A DNA stretch of 64,000 nucleotides from Rhodoluna lacicola (GTDB lineage: Bacteria > Actinomycetota > Actinomycetes > Actinomycetales > Microbacteriaceae), in the NCBI RefSeq assembly GCF_000699505.1, contig NZ_CP007490.1, positions 1-64,000 on the forward strand, given 5' to 3'. Shown piece by piece: positions 48,685 through 57,216 of the stretch. The translations under genes and the position numbers were made by a program. A model generated the notes under the pieces. It was not told where the DNA came from. It was given only the letters and a program-made list of their open reading frames with translations, and made no database searches. How positions within the stretch are numbered: position 1 is the first letter of the stretch; every line of letters starts with the position of its first letter.

Positions 48685-49233
48685 ATGAATCTCTGGCTAC
48701 GTCTGCTTTACGAAAAACTCACCTGGCGCCTGCGCACTAGGGAATCTTGGCTGGCGGTTGGGCGCCGCACCTATCGGGTTTGGCCATCGGATCTAGACGT
48801 CTTCAACCACATGAACAACGGTGTCTACCTAACCCTGATGGATCTGAGCCGCTACGACCTTGGCCTGCGCTCTGGTATTTGGCAAAAGTGGAACAAGCTG
48901 GGTTGGTATCCGGTGGTGGTTGCCTCAACAATTACCTTTAGAAAATCGCTGATGCCGTGGCAATCTTTTGACATTGAATCAAAGGTCATCGGCTGGGATG
49001 ATCAGGCCTTCTATTTTGAGCAGAGATTTGTAGTTGCCGACGAGATTTACAGCAAGGCAATCGTGCGAATTCGTTTTCTAAAGCGCAAGCGTGGAATTTT
49101 GACACCGATGGAAGTTCTTGAGGGCACCGGTGGCTGGGATGGAACCAGACCAGAGTTGCCTCAGTGGGTTAAGGATTGGTCAGTGAGTGCTTCGCTACCT
49201 AAGGGTAAAGAGGCAGCGCCAAATATTTGGTAG
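48685..49233 (+). CDS. Acyl-CoA thioesterase-like hotdog protein
   Basis: A 182-residue hotdog-fold protein: RVWPSDLDVFNHMNNGVYLTLMDLSRYDLGLRSG carries the 4HBT-type Asp and the N-x-x-Y core, followed by FRKSLMPWQSFDIESKVIGWDDQAFYFEQRFV. The family hydrolyses acyl-CoA or acyl-ACP thioesters. Its ATG follows the M13 peptidase stop directly. Substrate unknown. Confidence 0.82.
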   Translation: MNLWLRLLYEKLTWRLRTRESWLAVGRRTYRVWPSDLDVFNHMNNGVYLTLMDLSRYDLGLRSGIWQKWNKLGWYPVVVASTITFRKSLMPWQSFDIESKVIGWDDQAFYFEQRFVVADEIYSKAIVRIRFLKRKRGILTPMEVLEGTGGWDGTRPELPQWVKDWSVSASLPKGKEAAPNIW

Positions 49234-49252
49234 AGCCAACATTTTGGCTCTA
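49231..49252. terminator. Hairpin between convergent thioesterase and apbE genes
   Basis: TAGAGCCAA (49231-49239) and TTGGCTCTA (49244-49252) form a perfect 9-bp stem with loop CATT, beginning at the thioesterase stop codon. No immediate T-run follows on either strand, so it may be a weak terminator or an RNA 3'-end protector. Confidence 0.55.
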
Positions 49253-49282
49253 CTGCAAATATTTTTAATAAAAAGCGAACCG

Positions 49283-50089
49283 TTAGTTTTTCGCAAACAA
49301 CTTTTGAAAGTTTTCGGTGGCCGCAAGATCTCCGTTGGCAAGAATAAAAAGCGCTTCAATCCCATCTACTGCCGCTAGCAACGGGATGCCCCGGGTACCT
49401 GCCGCAAAAGCTGCGGTTGCCCAAACATCGGCGGTGACCAAATCTTTTGCCACCACACTCACCTGAACCAAATCCGTGGGTGCAGATTTTCCAGCGGCCT
49501 TGGGATTCCAAATGTGATCGCCGCGTTCCGCAGAACCGCTGGTTGCCAGGGCTCGGTAATCGGTGTTCTTCAAATCAATCACGGTGAGAATTGCGTGATC
49601 TGAAGATGCGATAGAAATTGGTTTTGAAATTGCAATGCGCCACTCTTGGTCACTGGTCAATTCATCGCTAAGCCATACATCGCCACCGGCATTCATGGTG
49701 AAGTCGTTGATGCCGGCCTGCAAAATATATTCGGCGGCGCGCTTGGCGGCCCAGGTCTTAACCACACCGGATGGATCAAAAGTATTTTGTGGAGTCATTG
49801 CGCTGAACCAACCATCGGTGCGTTTTTCCCACTCGTCGCAGGCGTCCCAAATTTCTGCCACTACCGGCGGGCAATCGGCAAGACGAGTCTCACCGCGGGC
49901 AAGCCTTGAAAGTGGTGAATCAGATTTGTAGAGACTGAAGGTTCTGTCTGCCTCGTGAAGAATCTCGCACGCTTGGCTCAGAATATTTTGAACCTCAACC
50001 TCGCCAAGTTCACTGCGACCGGCAAAACGAAAAGTCGTGCCCATGCAAATTTCTACGCGCTCAAAATAATTTCGATCAGTCGATGTCAT
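49283..50089 (-). CDS. apbE: FAD:protein FMN transferase
   Basis: ApbE attaches FMN from FAD covalently to Thr or Ser of target proteins outside the membrane. The 268-residue protein has GTTFRF, SGVVKTWAAKRAAEYILQAGINDFTMNAGGDVWLS with the conserved N-A-G-G-D, and DLVQVSVVAKDLVTADVWATAAFAAG with the D-x-x-A/T metal motif. No signal peptide is evident. It shares one base with the stop of the FMN-binding gene upstream; its targets are presumably the two FMN-binding proteins. Confidence 0.9.
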   Translation of the reverse strand: MTSTDRNYFERVEICMGTTFRFAGRSELGEVEVQNILSQACEILHEADRTFSLYKSDSPLSRLARGETRLADCPPVVAEIWDACDEWEKRTDGWFSAMTPQNTFDPSGVVKTWAAKRAAEYILQAGINDFTMNAGGDVWLSDELTSDQEWRIAISKPISIASSDHAILTVIDLKNTDYRALATSGSAERGDHIWNPKAAGKSAPTDLVQVSVVAKDLVTADVWATAAFAAGTRGIPLLAAVDGIEALFILANGDLAATENFQKLFAKN

Positions 50090-50496
50090 TAGCCCAACTT
50101 CGACATAGCACTCGACAGCGCTTGCTTGTAAGCATCGGTAGTGAAGGTGGCGCCAGAAAGATTTCCAAAGCTCGCGCTCTGCGCCTTCATTGCCTCTTGA
50201 TTCAAGATTGGAATTGCCTGATCAAAGCCCGGGCTTGCGGTGGCCTGAAGCTCTGTGATTGATTCAATCTTTCCCGCCGTTGCGGTTACCTCAAGTTCAA
50301 TCACGCCGTATCGGTATTGAATTGCATCACCCTTTACGGTTTGAGTTTTGGTTGCACCAGCTGCCGAGCCACCCAAGTCTTTGGCCGGGTTCAACCAAAG
50401 TGCATTGATTCCAATCGCTCCACCAATGCTGGCCAGCACCAACAATGTGGTTGAAAGAATCCACGGCCGCTTTTTTGAGTAGGGATTAGCCAGCAT
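50089..50496 (-). CDS. Membrane-anchored FMN-binding domain protein (second copy)
   Basis: About 135 residues from ATG 50496. An N-terminal membrane helix (WILSTTLLVLASIGGAIGINALWL) is followed by an FMN-binding domain with VIELEVTATAGKIESIT and the flavinylation motif SGATFTT, whose Thr would carry FMN added by ApbE. The start is 7 bp after the stop of the first FMN-binding gene; an earlier in-frame start would overlap that gene. It resembles its neighbour in the last 80 residues, suggesting duplication. Confidence 0.85.
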   Translation of the reverse strand: MLANPYSKKRPWILSTTLLVLASIGGAIGINALWLNPAKDLGGSAAGATKTQTVKGDAIQYRYGVIELEVTATAGKIESITELQATASPGFDQAIPILNQEAMKAQSASFGNLSGATFTTDAYKQALSSAMSKLG

Positions 50497-50503
50497 CAGG
50501 TCT

Positions 50504-51043
50504 TTAGAATTTGCCAAGAGCCGACTCCAATGCTTGCTTGAATGCCTGGGTGGTAAAGGTCGCCCCAGACACATTGCCAAAGTTTGAGCCGTTTGCGTTC
50601 ACCGCGGCCTCGGCCAGCATGCCTGGTACCACGGCCCAGTCGGGCCCCTTGGTTGAAGACTGAATTAGGTTTACGGCCGTGATGCTTGAGCCGGACTTCA
50701 CAACCTCTAGCTGAATTACCCCGTATTTATAAGCTACGGCTGCGCCGGTTTGTGACACCGATGCGGTCGCCGGCTGCTTGGTTGGCGCAGGAGCTGTGGC
50801 TTTAGTTGGTGCCGACGATTGGGATGCGGATTGGCTTGGAGCGGTGCCCGGTTCAGCGGGTGTGGCTGGTGTGGCGCTCGGCTCGGCTGTCGGGACGGCC
50901 GGGGCATCGGTGTTGTTGGTTGCAGCAGGCTGCGGAGCGGTTTCCAAGCTAAGGCCAGTATCGGCCGCTTGCCCCAGCGACCACGAAGTCGCCAGCACGC
51001 CAAGGCTTAGAACGCCAACAATATTTTGAGTTGCTTTTCTCAC
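50504..51043 (-). CDS. Secreted FMN-binding domain protein (first copy)
   Basis: A 179-residue protein with an N-terminal signal or anchor (IVGVLSLGVLATSWSLGQA), a Pro/Ala/Ser/Thr-rich linker (about 35-100) and a C-terminal FMN-binding domain with VIQLEVVKSGSSITAVNLIQSS and SGATFTT. It overlaps the reductase gene by 4 bp. Together with its neighbour it probably accepts electrons from the membrane reductase outside the cell. Confidence 0.85.
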   Translation of the reverse strand: MRKATQNIVGVLSLGVLATSWSLGQAADTGLSLETAPQPAATNNTDAPAVPTAEPSATPATPAEPGTAPSQSASQSSAPTKATAPAPTKQPATASVSQTGAAVAYKYGVIQLEVVKSGSSITAVNLIQSSTKGPDWAVVPGMLAEAAVNANGSNFGNVSGATFTTQAFKQALESALGKF

Positions 51044-52461
51044 CAGGCGTACTCCTCTGAGTGAATGTTGTCGACAGGGGTACCAGCTTTGCGCACTGTT
51101 TTAATTACGCTGTGGGTCCATGCTTCCGGGCCGCAAATGTAGACGTCGGCTTCTGAAACATGTGGCGCCATCACGGTGAGGCGAGCAACGTCTGGTGTGT
51201 TTGATCCATCATCATTTAGCCAAGAATTTTTACTAGCGCGCGGACCAGCTATCACGTGTAGTGGAAATTCTCGTCTGCGACATATTTCTTGAATCTCACT
51301 CAACAGAGATGCATCCGCTTCATTGCGCACGCGATAGATCACAGTGATGTCACCCGGGCGCGCGGCCATAGATTCGGCAAGAGTGCGAATTGGTGGAATA
51401 CCAATTCCCGAAGCAATCAAAACAACTTTTTCTTTGGTGCGGCGTTCCTCAGTGAACAAACCGTAGGGTCCTTCAATTGCAATAGAGGTACCCGGCTTGA
51501 TGTTTTGCATCAGCTTGGTGTCATCACCGCGATCACCAATCGTGAAGCGCAGGTACTCACCATTTGGCGCAGCCGAAATTGAGAATGGATGTGGGCGCCA
51601 CCACTGCGAAGGTGTTAGCACTCGCAAGAAATAGAACTGCCCCGATACCGCTTCAATCTTTTCAAGGTGCTTGCCGGTCAAATAAAGCGAGACGGTGTCT
51701 GAAGAATCACGAACGGTTTGTGCAAGCACCAGGCGCTTACGGAACGATTTACGAATCGGAATAATTACGCGGAACCAAAGAATATTTAGAAAAACAAAAA
51801 GGTAAAGCGCAACCCAGATAGTTGTCTGCACCGGCTTACCTGCTACGTCACTACCGGCTGTAAAAATATGAGGCACTGCAAGGGCTACTGAAACATAAGA
51901 TGTGAGGTGCACAAAGAACCAAGCTTCATAACTCATCTTGCGACGAGTGAAGTTGATTGAGGTCAACACCACAACAATCATCAAGGCCAAACCGATAGTG
52001 GCAATCAGCATGTCTTGTACATCGGTGATGAACCACCAAAGAGTTGTGCCGATAGCTTTGGCGTTAGTAATTGAGTACTGAACCAGCGAAGCCAAAAAGT
52101 GGGCAACAATCAGGTACAGCACCGGCTTGCCGAGGCGCTTGTGAACCACGGTTGCGCCATCGTGACCGTAGAACTTGTCAATCCAGGGAACTCGGGCAAC
52201 GAGAAGTAGCAATATCAAGAGCAGGGCGGTGCCCAATAAAGAGGTAAGCCGGCTAATTGCACCAAGTGCGCTGGGTAGATCTGTGACGCCCTTTAGCCCG
52301 CCGTCGAGCAGAAACATCACCAGCACCGTCATGATGATTGACCAGGCAATTACCTCGATCACGTCTTGGGCTCGTTTTACCCGCACCGCCTTGCGTTCAC
52401 CAATGCGAACCGCTTTATTGGGTTGGCTTAGCCGAAGTTGATTGGCCGGTGCGTCGTCCAT
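51040..52461 (-). CDS. Membrane ferric-reductase-like flavohaem oxidoreductase
   Basis: A 473-residue protein with about six N-terminal membrane helices holding candidate haem-ligand histidines (LYLIVAHFLASLVQ, AWFFVHLTSYVSVALAVPHIF), then a ferredoxin-reductase module: FAD-binding RPHPFSISAAPNGEYLRFTIG, phosphate-binding GPYGLF and NAD(P)H-binding IASGIGIPPIRTLAESM, ending CGPEAW. It would pass electrons from cytoplasmic NAD(P)H across the membrane to the FMN-binding proteins. It heads a four-gene operon with overlaps or short gaps. Confidence 0.87.
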   Translation of the reverse strand: MDDAPANQLRLSQPNKAVRIGERKAVRVKRAQDVIEVIAWSIIMTVLVMFLLDGGLKGVTDLPSALGAISRLTSLLGTALLLILLLLVARVPWIDKFYGHDGATVVHKRLGKPVLYLIVAHFLASLVQYSITNAKAIGTTLWWFITDVQDMLIATIGLALMIVVVLTSINFTRRKMSYEAWFFVHLTSYVSVALAVPHIFTAGSDVAGKPVQTTIWVALYLFVFLNILWFRVIIPIRKSFRKRLVLAQTVRDSSDTVSLYLTGKHLEKIEAVSGQFYFLRVLTPSQWWRPHPFSISAAPNGEYLRFTIGDRGDDTKLMQNIKPGTSIAIEGPYGLFTEERRTKEKVVLIASGIGIPPIRTLAESMAARPGDITVIYRVRNEADASLLSEIQEICRRREFPLHVIAGPRASKNSWLNDDGSNTPDVARLTVMAPHVSEADVYICGPEAWTHSVIKTVRKAGTPVDNIHSEEYAW

Positions 52462-52548
52462 TCTTGTAGTCTGTTCGCCAAGTCTGGGAGTTATCTGGAT
52501 GTGGGCTGTGTGTCAGGGATGAATCCGCCCCAGATATAAAGTTGCCTC

Positions 52549-53433
52549 ATGACAGCTCTTCCGATTGTGCGAACCTACACCGATGCCGAGGGCATCGACA
52601 TCACTTTTTACGAATGGCCAGTGGCCCAGCCAAAGGGCTGCATTCAACTGGTGCACGGCTTGGGTGAGCATGCACGCCGATACGACCACGTGGCCGCTGC
52701 GCTAAATCGCGCGGGCTTTAGTGTTTATGCCGACGATCACCGCGGGCACGGTGCAACCGGATTGCGCATGACCGCCGAGGGCATCACCAAGAAGCAGGGC
52801 AATCTTGGCCCGGGTGGAATGGCAGCGGTATTTGCCGGAGTGCGTCAGCTAAGTCACATCATCGTTGGCGAAAACCCGGAGGAACCGCTGGTGCTTCTTG
52901 GCCACAGTTGGGGCTCAATGATTGCGCAGCGCATTTACAACAAATACTCCGATGAGTATGACGGCCTAGTTCTGAGCGGTTCATCCATTTTGATTCCAGG
53001 TGTGGTGCCAAGTTCTGGTTTCAACAAGAAGTGGAGCAAAACTCCAAACGCAACCGGATACGAATGGTTGAGTCGTGATGAAGAGGTTGGCCGCGAATTC
53101 CTGGCTGACCCAAAGAATTTCCCAGAGACAGCGATTCAAGTTTTTGGAATCACCAACACCGCAAAACTCATGGGTGTGCCATCAAAGCAAATTGATTCGC
53201 ATGTTCCGATTTTGATTATGGCTGGATCAGCTGATCCGCTTGGCGGTGAGAAGGGTAACAAGAAATTACTTGATGCCTACCGCAAGGCCGGAGCGCACGA
53301 TGTTGAGCTGGTTATTTATCACGATGCTCGTCACGAAGTTTTCAATGAAATTAATAAGCAAGAAGTGCTTGAAGATTTGATTGCCTGGTTGGATGACCGA
53401 CTAGATGCCCACCAGCACCTTGACGAGATCTAA
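52549..53433 (+). CDS. Alpha/beta hydrolase, monoacylglycerol-lipase-like
   Basis: A 294-residue serine hydrolase. CIQLVHGLGEHARRYDHVAAALNRAGFSVYADDHRGHG is the oxyanion region, LLGHSWGSM (about 118-126) the nucleophile elbow, IMAGSADPLGG holds the catalytic Asp, and YHDARHEVFNE the His. The HGLGEH and DHRGHG motifs fit the lysophospholipase/MAG-lipase group. It overlaps the convergent GNAT gene by 4 bp. Confidence 0.88.
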   Translation: MTALPIVRTYTDAEGIDITFYEWPVAQPKGCIQLVHGLGEHARRYDHVAAALNRAGFSVYADDHRGHGATGLRMTAEGITKKQGNLGPGGMAAVFAGVRQLSHIIVGENPEEPLVLLGHSWGSMIAQRIYNKYSDEYDGLVLSGSSILIPGVVPSSGFNKKWSKTPNATGYEWLSRDEEVGREFLADPKNFPETAIQVFGITNTAKLMGVPSKQIDSHVPILIMAGSADPLGGEKGNKKLLDAYRKAGAHDVELVIYHDARHEVFNEINKQEVLEDLIAWLDDRLDAHQHLDEI

Positions 53434-53759
53434 TCCTTTTTAGGTAGCTCGCAAAAAGCCACTGCTTCTTCGATTGGGTTTAGCAGTAGGTCATGGGTCT
53501 CTGGGTGCTTCTCCATGTAGCGCACGGTGTATGAACAAACTGGCACCACCTTGTCAGCCCCCTGCTCACGAATGTCATTCAGTGCGAACTTGGTCAAAAT
53601 TGCAGCCAGGTTCTTGCCCTGATGCGCCGGGTTAACGTGAGTGCTCACCATGTGGATTTCACCAGGAGTCTTGCGGTACTTGAGATCGCCGACTTCTTCG
53701 CTGCCCAGAAAGATTGCGTATCGGTGTTGCTCTGGTTCGTGAATGACTTTGGCTTCCAT
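53430..53759 (-). CDS. Small GNAT-like acetyltransferase
   Basis: About 109 residues from ATG 53759. It matches the short GCN5-like family: HRYAIFLGSEEVGDLKYR, HMVSTHVNPAHQGKNLAAILTKFALNDIREQGADKVVPVCSYTVRYMEKHPE. The acetyl-CoA loop (HQGKNLA) and the CSY...HPE ending are typical. Substrate unknown. The stretch between this gene and tctC (306 bp) holds the tctC promoter and structured leader. Confidence 0.82.
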   Translation of the reverse strand: MEAKVIHEPEQHRYAIFLGSEEVGDLKYRKTPGEIHMVSTHVNPAHQGKNLAAILTKFALNDIREQGADKVVPVCSYTVRYMEKHPETHDLLLNPIEEAVAFCELPKKD

Positions 53760-53867
53760 ACTTCTAATTATGGGCCCCAATCTAAATAGGCCGGTGAGGC
53801 TCGTTTATCAAAACGTTACCTAAATTGGATTTTTGTTCTGGTTATCAGGAGTAGATTCAAGAACTAC

Positions 53868-54065
53868 TGGGGGAGTATCCCAAAGCAAGTGCAACGACAT
53901 AACCGGCTTAGGTGCCCGGGCACTTGGTCACTAGAAATAGTGACGGAGAGACTCAGTCTTCGGTCAACATTGGGGTTGACGGGTAAGACTGACCACCCCA
54001 CTGAAGACCGTCGCGGACTTTCCGCCGGAGAGTCCTCGTTCCAAATCCATGGAGGACAAAAAATC
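53868..54065 (+). promoter_or_regulatory. Structured 5' leader of tctCBA, riboswitch candidate
   Basis: Helices seen: CAAGTGC/GCACTTG (53886-53892, 53920-53926); a 7-bp GNRA hairpin GTCACTA-GAAA-TAGTGAC (53927-53944) stacked on it; CAGTCTT/AAGACTG (53954-53960, 53985-53991) with inner GTCAAC/GTTGAC (53963-53968, 53975-53980). An alternative helix GTCTTCGGT/ACTGAAGAC (53956-53964, 54000-54008) excludes the former. GGACTTTCC/GGAGAGTCC (54015-54023, 54027-54035, one G-U) competes with GTCCTC/GAGGAC (54032-54037, 54052-54057). The latter hides the Shine-Dalgarno of tctC. This layout of aptamer-like part plus anti-SD switch suggests ligand control of translation. I recognise no known class. Confidence 0.65.
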
Positions 54066-55184
54066 GTGAAGAAATTTACTATCGTCGCAACTGCGCTGGC
54101 TTTAGCTGCATCTAGCATGAGCCTGGCACCGGCTGCGAATGCGGCAGCGGTTCCAGCTGCAAAAGCGAGCGTTCTAAAAGAATGTTCAAAGCTTGGCGAA
54201 GTTGCCAAGAAGAAAGGTGCAGACGGCTCAGACCTTTTCTGCATAAAGGCCACTAAAGGTGGAATGAAGGGCAAGCAGGTTTGGCAGTACAAGAAGCTGC
54301 CTGTTATCAAGAACTTGGACGTTATTGTTCCAAACTCACTGACCTCTGGTTTTGGTGGGTTTGGTAAGGCAATTGCTGACGCACTTAAGGCAGAGGGACT
54401 TACCGATGCCGAGCCAGTACTAACCTCAAAGCCAACCCCGTACAGCAACAGCTTGAAGTACGTCAACGAAGAGATGGCTGGTAAAGCCGGCAAGCTTGCA
54501 GTGACCGGATTCGCTCAGGTAGGTGGAGCATTCACCGCTAAGGCTGGATCTTTGGTTTCTGACGGTACTCCGGTAGCACGTATGTACGCAGAGTACAGCG
54601 CTATTGCAGTGAAGGCTGACTCAAAGTACAAGACCATCGAAGAGTTGGTTGCCGACATCAAGAAGGACCCAAAGTCAATGGCAATCGTAGGTAACGCCGT
54701 TGGTGGTGTTGACTACTTCGTTGCTGCTCAGCTTTACGAGGCACTAGGTCTGACCGTCAAGGACATGAACTACACAGCAAACAGCACTGTTGCAGCTTCA
54801 ATCCTGAGTGATGCCAAGTATGCTTTCGCAGTTTCTGGTTACGGTGACTTCCCTTCATACGTTCAGGCTGGAACTCTAAGACTGTTGGCAGTAACTGGTC
54901 CAACCCCAATCAAGGGTGTAAATGTACCAACCCTGGTATCAAAGAAGATTGACGTTGTAGTTCAGAACTGGCGTGGAATTGTATTGCCACCAAAGACCAG
55001 CCCTGCCGGACGCGCACTAGTAATTCGCGCACTTGACATCGTGAACGCATCGCAGTCATTCGCCACTTACCTAGAGACCCAGAAGGCCTTCTACAACTGG
55101 CTACCTGGAACAGCCTTTGATAACTGGCTAAAGGGTGAAGAGAAGAAAATCCGCAGACTATACGCTGAAATCGGTCTTTTGTGA
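54066..55184 (+). CDS. tctC: Tripartite tricarboxylate transporter receptor TctC
   Basis: The extracytoplasmic solute receptor of a TTT transporter. The 372-residue protein starts at GTG 54066 with GGAGGA at 54051-54056, decisive over the longer open frame. A signal peptide (VKKFTIVATALALAASSMSLAPAANA) is followed by an extra domain of about 45 residues with two cysteines and a GKQVW motif (ECSKLGE...LFCIK). The TctC fold then begins at DVIVPNSLTSGFGGFGKAIADAL and continues to VQNWRGIVLPPKTSPAGRAL. The stop overlaps tctB by 3 bp. The ligand is a carboxylate by family, identity unknown. Confidence 0.92.
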   Translation: MKKFTIVATALALAASSMSLAPAANAAAVPAAKASVLKECSKLGEVAKKKGADGSDLFCIKATKGGMKGKQVWQYKKLPVIKNLDVIVPNSLTSGFGGFGKAIADALKAEGLTDAEPVLTSKPTPYSNSLKYVNEEMAGKAGKLAVTGFAQVGGAFTAKAGSLVSDGTPVARMYAEYSAIAVKADSKYKTIEELVADIKKDPKSMAIVGNAVGGVDYFVAAQLYEALGLTVKDMNYTANSTVAASILSDAKYAFAVSGYGDFPSYVQAGTLRLLAVTGPTPIKGVNVPTLVSKKIDVVVQNWRGIVLPPKTSPAGRALVIRALDIVNASQSFATYLETQKAFYNWLPGTAFDNWLKGEEKKIRRLYAEIGLL

Positions 55185-55714
55185 TTTTAGATAAAAAGCG
55201 TTCTGCAAAGGGGGAGCTGGTTTTTACCAGCTTCCTCTTTCTCGCGGGTGTAGTTGTGTTGTGGGATGCAAGTCAGCTTCCCGAATTAGCTTCTGCAGAT
55301 TTTGTTGGAAGTAAAACTTTTCCAAGCATTATTGGTTGGTTGCTAATCATCTTGTCTACCCTTCAATTGATCTCTGTTGCCCGAGGAAACCTTGGAGAAC
55401 CAGAGGAAGTCGAAGGTGGTCAAGTTGCCAGCAAGTTGCGACTAAAGCCATTCCTATTGATGATTACCGGGCTGCTGGTGTTTGCATTTGGATTACCAAT
55501 CATTGGATTTCCAATTGCCGCAACGATTTTGTTCGCATCGGTGGTCTACGCATTAAATCCAGCGAAGACAAAATGGTTTATTGCCATTCCCATTGCAGCA
55601 GCCACCGCTGCGGTTGTTTATTTTGGTTTCACCCTTGGCCTGCAAATTGATCTGCCTTGGGTATTTAATTTTGACTTTGGCCCTGCTGAGGTTGTTGTGG
55701 AAGAGGACTGGTAA
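55181..55714 (+). CDS. tctB: Tripartite tricarboxylate transporter small subunit TctB
   Basis: A 177-residue protein with four membrane helices: a first helix ELVFTSFLFLAGVVVLWDASQLP, GSKTFPSIIGWLLIILSTLQL, a long soluble loop, then two or three C-terminal helices. This is the TctB layout. It starts at GTG 55181, inside the tctC stop, and ends in the ATG of tctA, so the three subunits are strictly coupled. Confidence 0.9.
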   Translation: MILDKKRSAKGELVFTSFLFLAGVVVLWDASQLPELASADFVGSKTFPSIIGWLLIILSTLQLISVARGNLGEPEEVEGGQVASKLRLKPFLLMITGLLVFAFGLPIIGFPIAATILFASVVYALNPAKTKWFIAIPIAAATAAVVYFGFTLGLQIDLPWVFNFDFGPAEVVVEEDW

Positions 55715-57207
55715 TGGACTTTGGTTCTTTTCTTGAGGGTTTCTCAAACTCCCTGACAATCACAAACCTTGGCTTTGGACTTTTGGGTTCATTGCTTGGA
55801 ACTTTGGTAGGTGTGCTTCCGGGCATTGGTCCAGCTCTAGCAATCTCGTTGCTATTGCCGGTCACCTATGGTCTTGAGCCGCAGAGCGCGATCATCATGT
55901 TCTGCGCCATTTACTATGGCGCAATGTTCGGTGGCTCTACCACCTCAATTCTTTTGAATGCACCAGGTGAATCTGGTTCGGTAATGACAGCCATCGAAGG
56001 AAACAAGATGGCCCGGGCCGGCAAGGCCGGAGCCGCGCTTGCTACGGCGGCTATCGGTTCTTTCGTAGCTGGTGCAATTGGCACAGGAATTCTGGCGATT
56101 GCGGCCCCTGGCATTGCAGCCCTTGGCCTAAAGATGACTCCGCCAGACTTTTTTGCTTTGATGATTTTGGCCTTCGTGACCGTGAGCTCGCTAATGGGGC
56201 GTTCGATTAATCGGGGTCTAATTGCACTGACCATTGGTCTGGTTATTGGCATGGTGGGCATTGATCCCAACTCTGGCGCAGCCCGACTTTCGTTTGGCAG
56301 CCCAGATGCCATGGAGGGGTTCTCAACCGTAGTGGTTATTGTGTCTTTGTTTGCGGTTTCTGAGGCGCTGTACATTGCGCTCTCGGGTCGGCTTGAAAGC
56401 GGAACCCTGAACAAGCTGGTTGGTTCGGCTCGCATGAATAAAGAAGAGTGGGGTCGCTCTTGGAAGCCATGGCTTCGTGGCACTGCGATTGGTTTTCCAA
56501 CCGGAGTCATGCCAGCGGGTGGTTCTGAACTACCAACCTTTTTGAGCTACACGCTTGAGAAGAAGCTTTCCAAAAATTCAAGCGAATTTGGCAAGGGTGC
56601 AATCGAGGGCGTTGCAGGGCCAGAGGCAGCAAATAATGCCAACGCGGCAGGAGCACTGGTGCCACTTTTGGCCCTGGGAATTCCAACCTCGGGAACAGCG
56701 GCAGTAATGCTTGCAGCCTTTGATCAATTCAGAATCAGCGCCGGCCCAATGCTTTTCGCAGAGCAGCCGCTTTTGGTCTGGACTTTGATTGCATCTTTGT
56801 TCATCGGAAACTTCTTGCTACTGGTAATTAATTTGCCGCTGATCAAGATGTGGGTTCAAATTCTAAGAGTGCCGGCACCATATCTATTTGCCGGAATTCT
56901 GGTATTTGCCATGGTTGGTGCCTACTCGATCAAGAATTCAACTTTTGATCTTTTGGTTGCAATTGGTATTGGTGCGCTCGGAATGATTCTGCGCAGGTTT
57001 GGCTACCCAATTACTCCACTGATTCTTGGTGCGATTCTTGGGCCAATGGCCGAGACGCAATTCCGCCGGTCAATGCAATTGAGCCAAGGTGACCCAGGAA
57101 TCTTCATCAGCACACCGTTCACGATTATTACTTACCTGCTGATGTTGGTTGCCCTTGGTTGGCCGTGGATCAATAAAGCAATCAAGAATTCTCGCGTAAA
57201 GAACTAG
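55714..57207 (+). CDS. tctA: Tripartite tricarboxylate transporter large subunit TctA
   Basis: The 497-residue permease has about 12 membrane helices and the TctA motifs [60 protein letters not shown] and [41 protein letters not shown]. TctA forms the sodium- or proton-coupled transport path. It overlaps tctB by one base; an MFS gene follows after 9 bp. Confidence 0.95.
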   Translation: MDFGSFLEGFSNSLTITNLGFGLLGSLLGTLVGVLPGIGPALAISLLLPVTYGLEPQSAIIMFCAIYYGAMFGGSTTSILLNAPGESGSVMTAIEGNKMARAGKAGAALATAAIGSFVAGAIGTGILAIAAPGIAALGLKMTPPDFFALMILAFVTVSSLMGRSINRGLIALTIGLVIGMVGIDPNSGAARLSFGSPDAMEGFSTVVVIVSLFAVSEALYIALSGRLESGTLNKLVGSARMNKEEWGRSWKPWLRGTAIGFPTGVMPAGGSELPTFLSYTLEKKLSKNSSEFGKGAIEGVAGPEAANNANAAGALVPLLALGIPTSGTAAVMLAAFDQFRISAGPMLFAEQPLLVWTLIASLFIGNFLLLVINLPLIKMWVQILRVPAPYLFAGILVFAMVGAYSIKNSTFDLLVAIGIGALGMILRRFGYPITPLILGAILGPMAETQFRRSMQLSQGDPGIFISTPFTIITYLLMLVALGWPWINKAIKNSRVKN

Positions 57208-57216
57208 GCTCAACTA

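Noticed and set aside
53889-54065. In-frame N-terminal extension of TctC through the leader
   Set aside because: The extension has no homology, sits on strong RNA hairpins and would bury the signal peptide; GTG 54066 with GGAGGA is clearly better.
53864-54493. Long minus-strand open frame opposite the tctC leader and signal region
   Set aside because: It mirrors the real tctC frame, has no ribosome site or family motifs, and covers the structured leader; it is a shadow frame.
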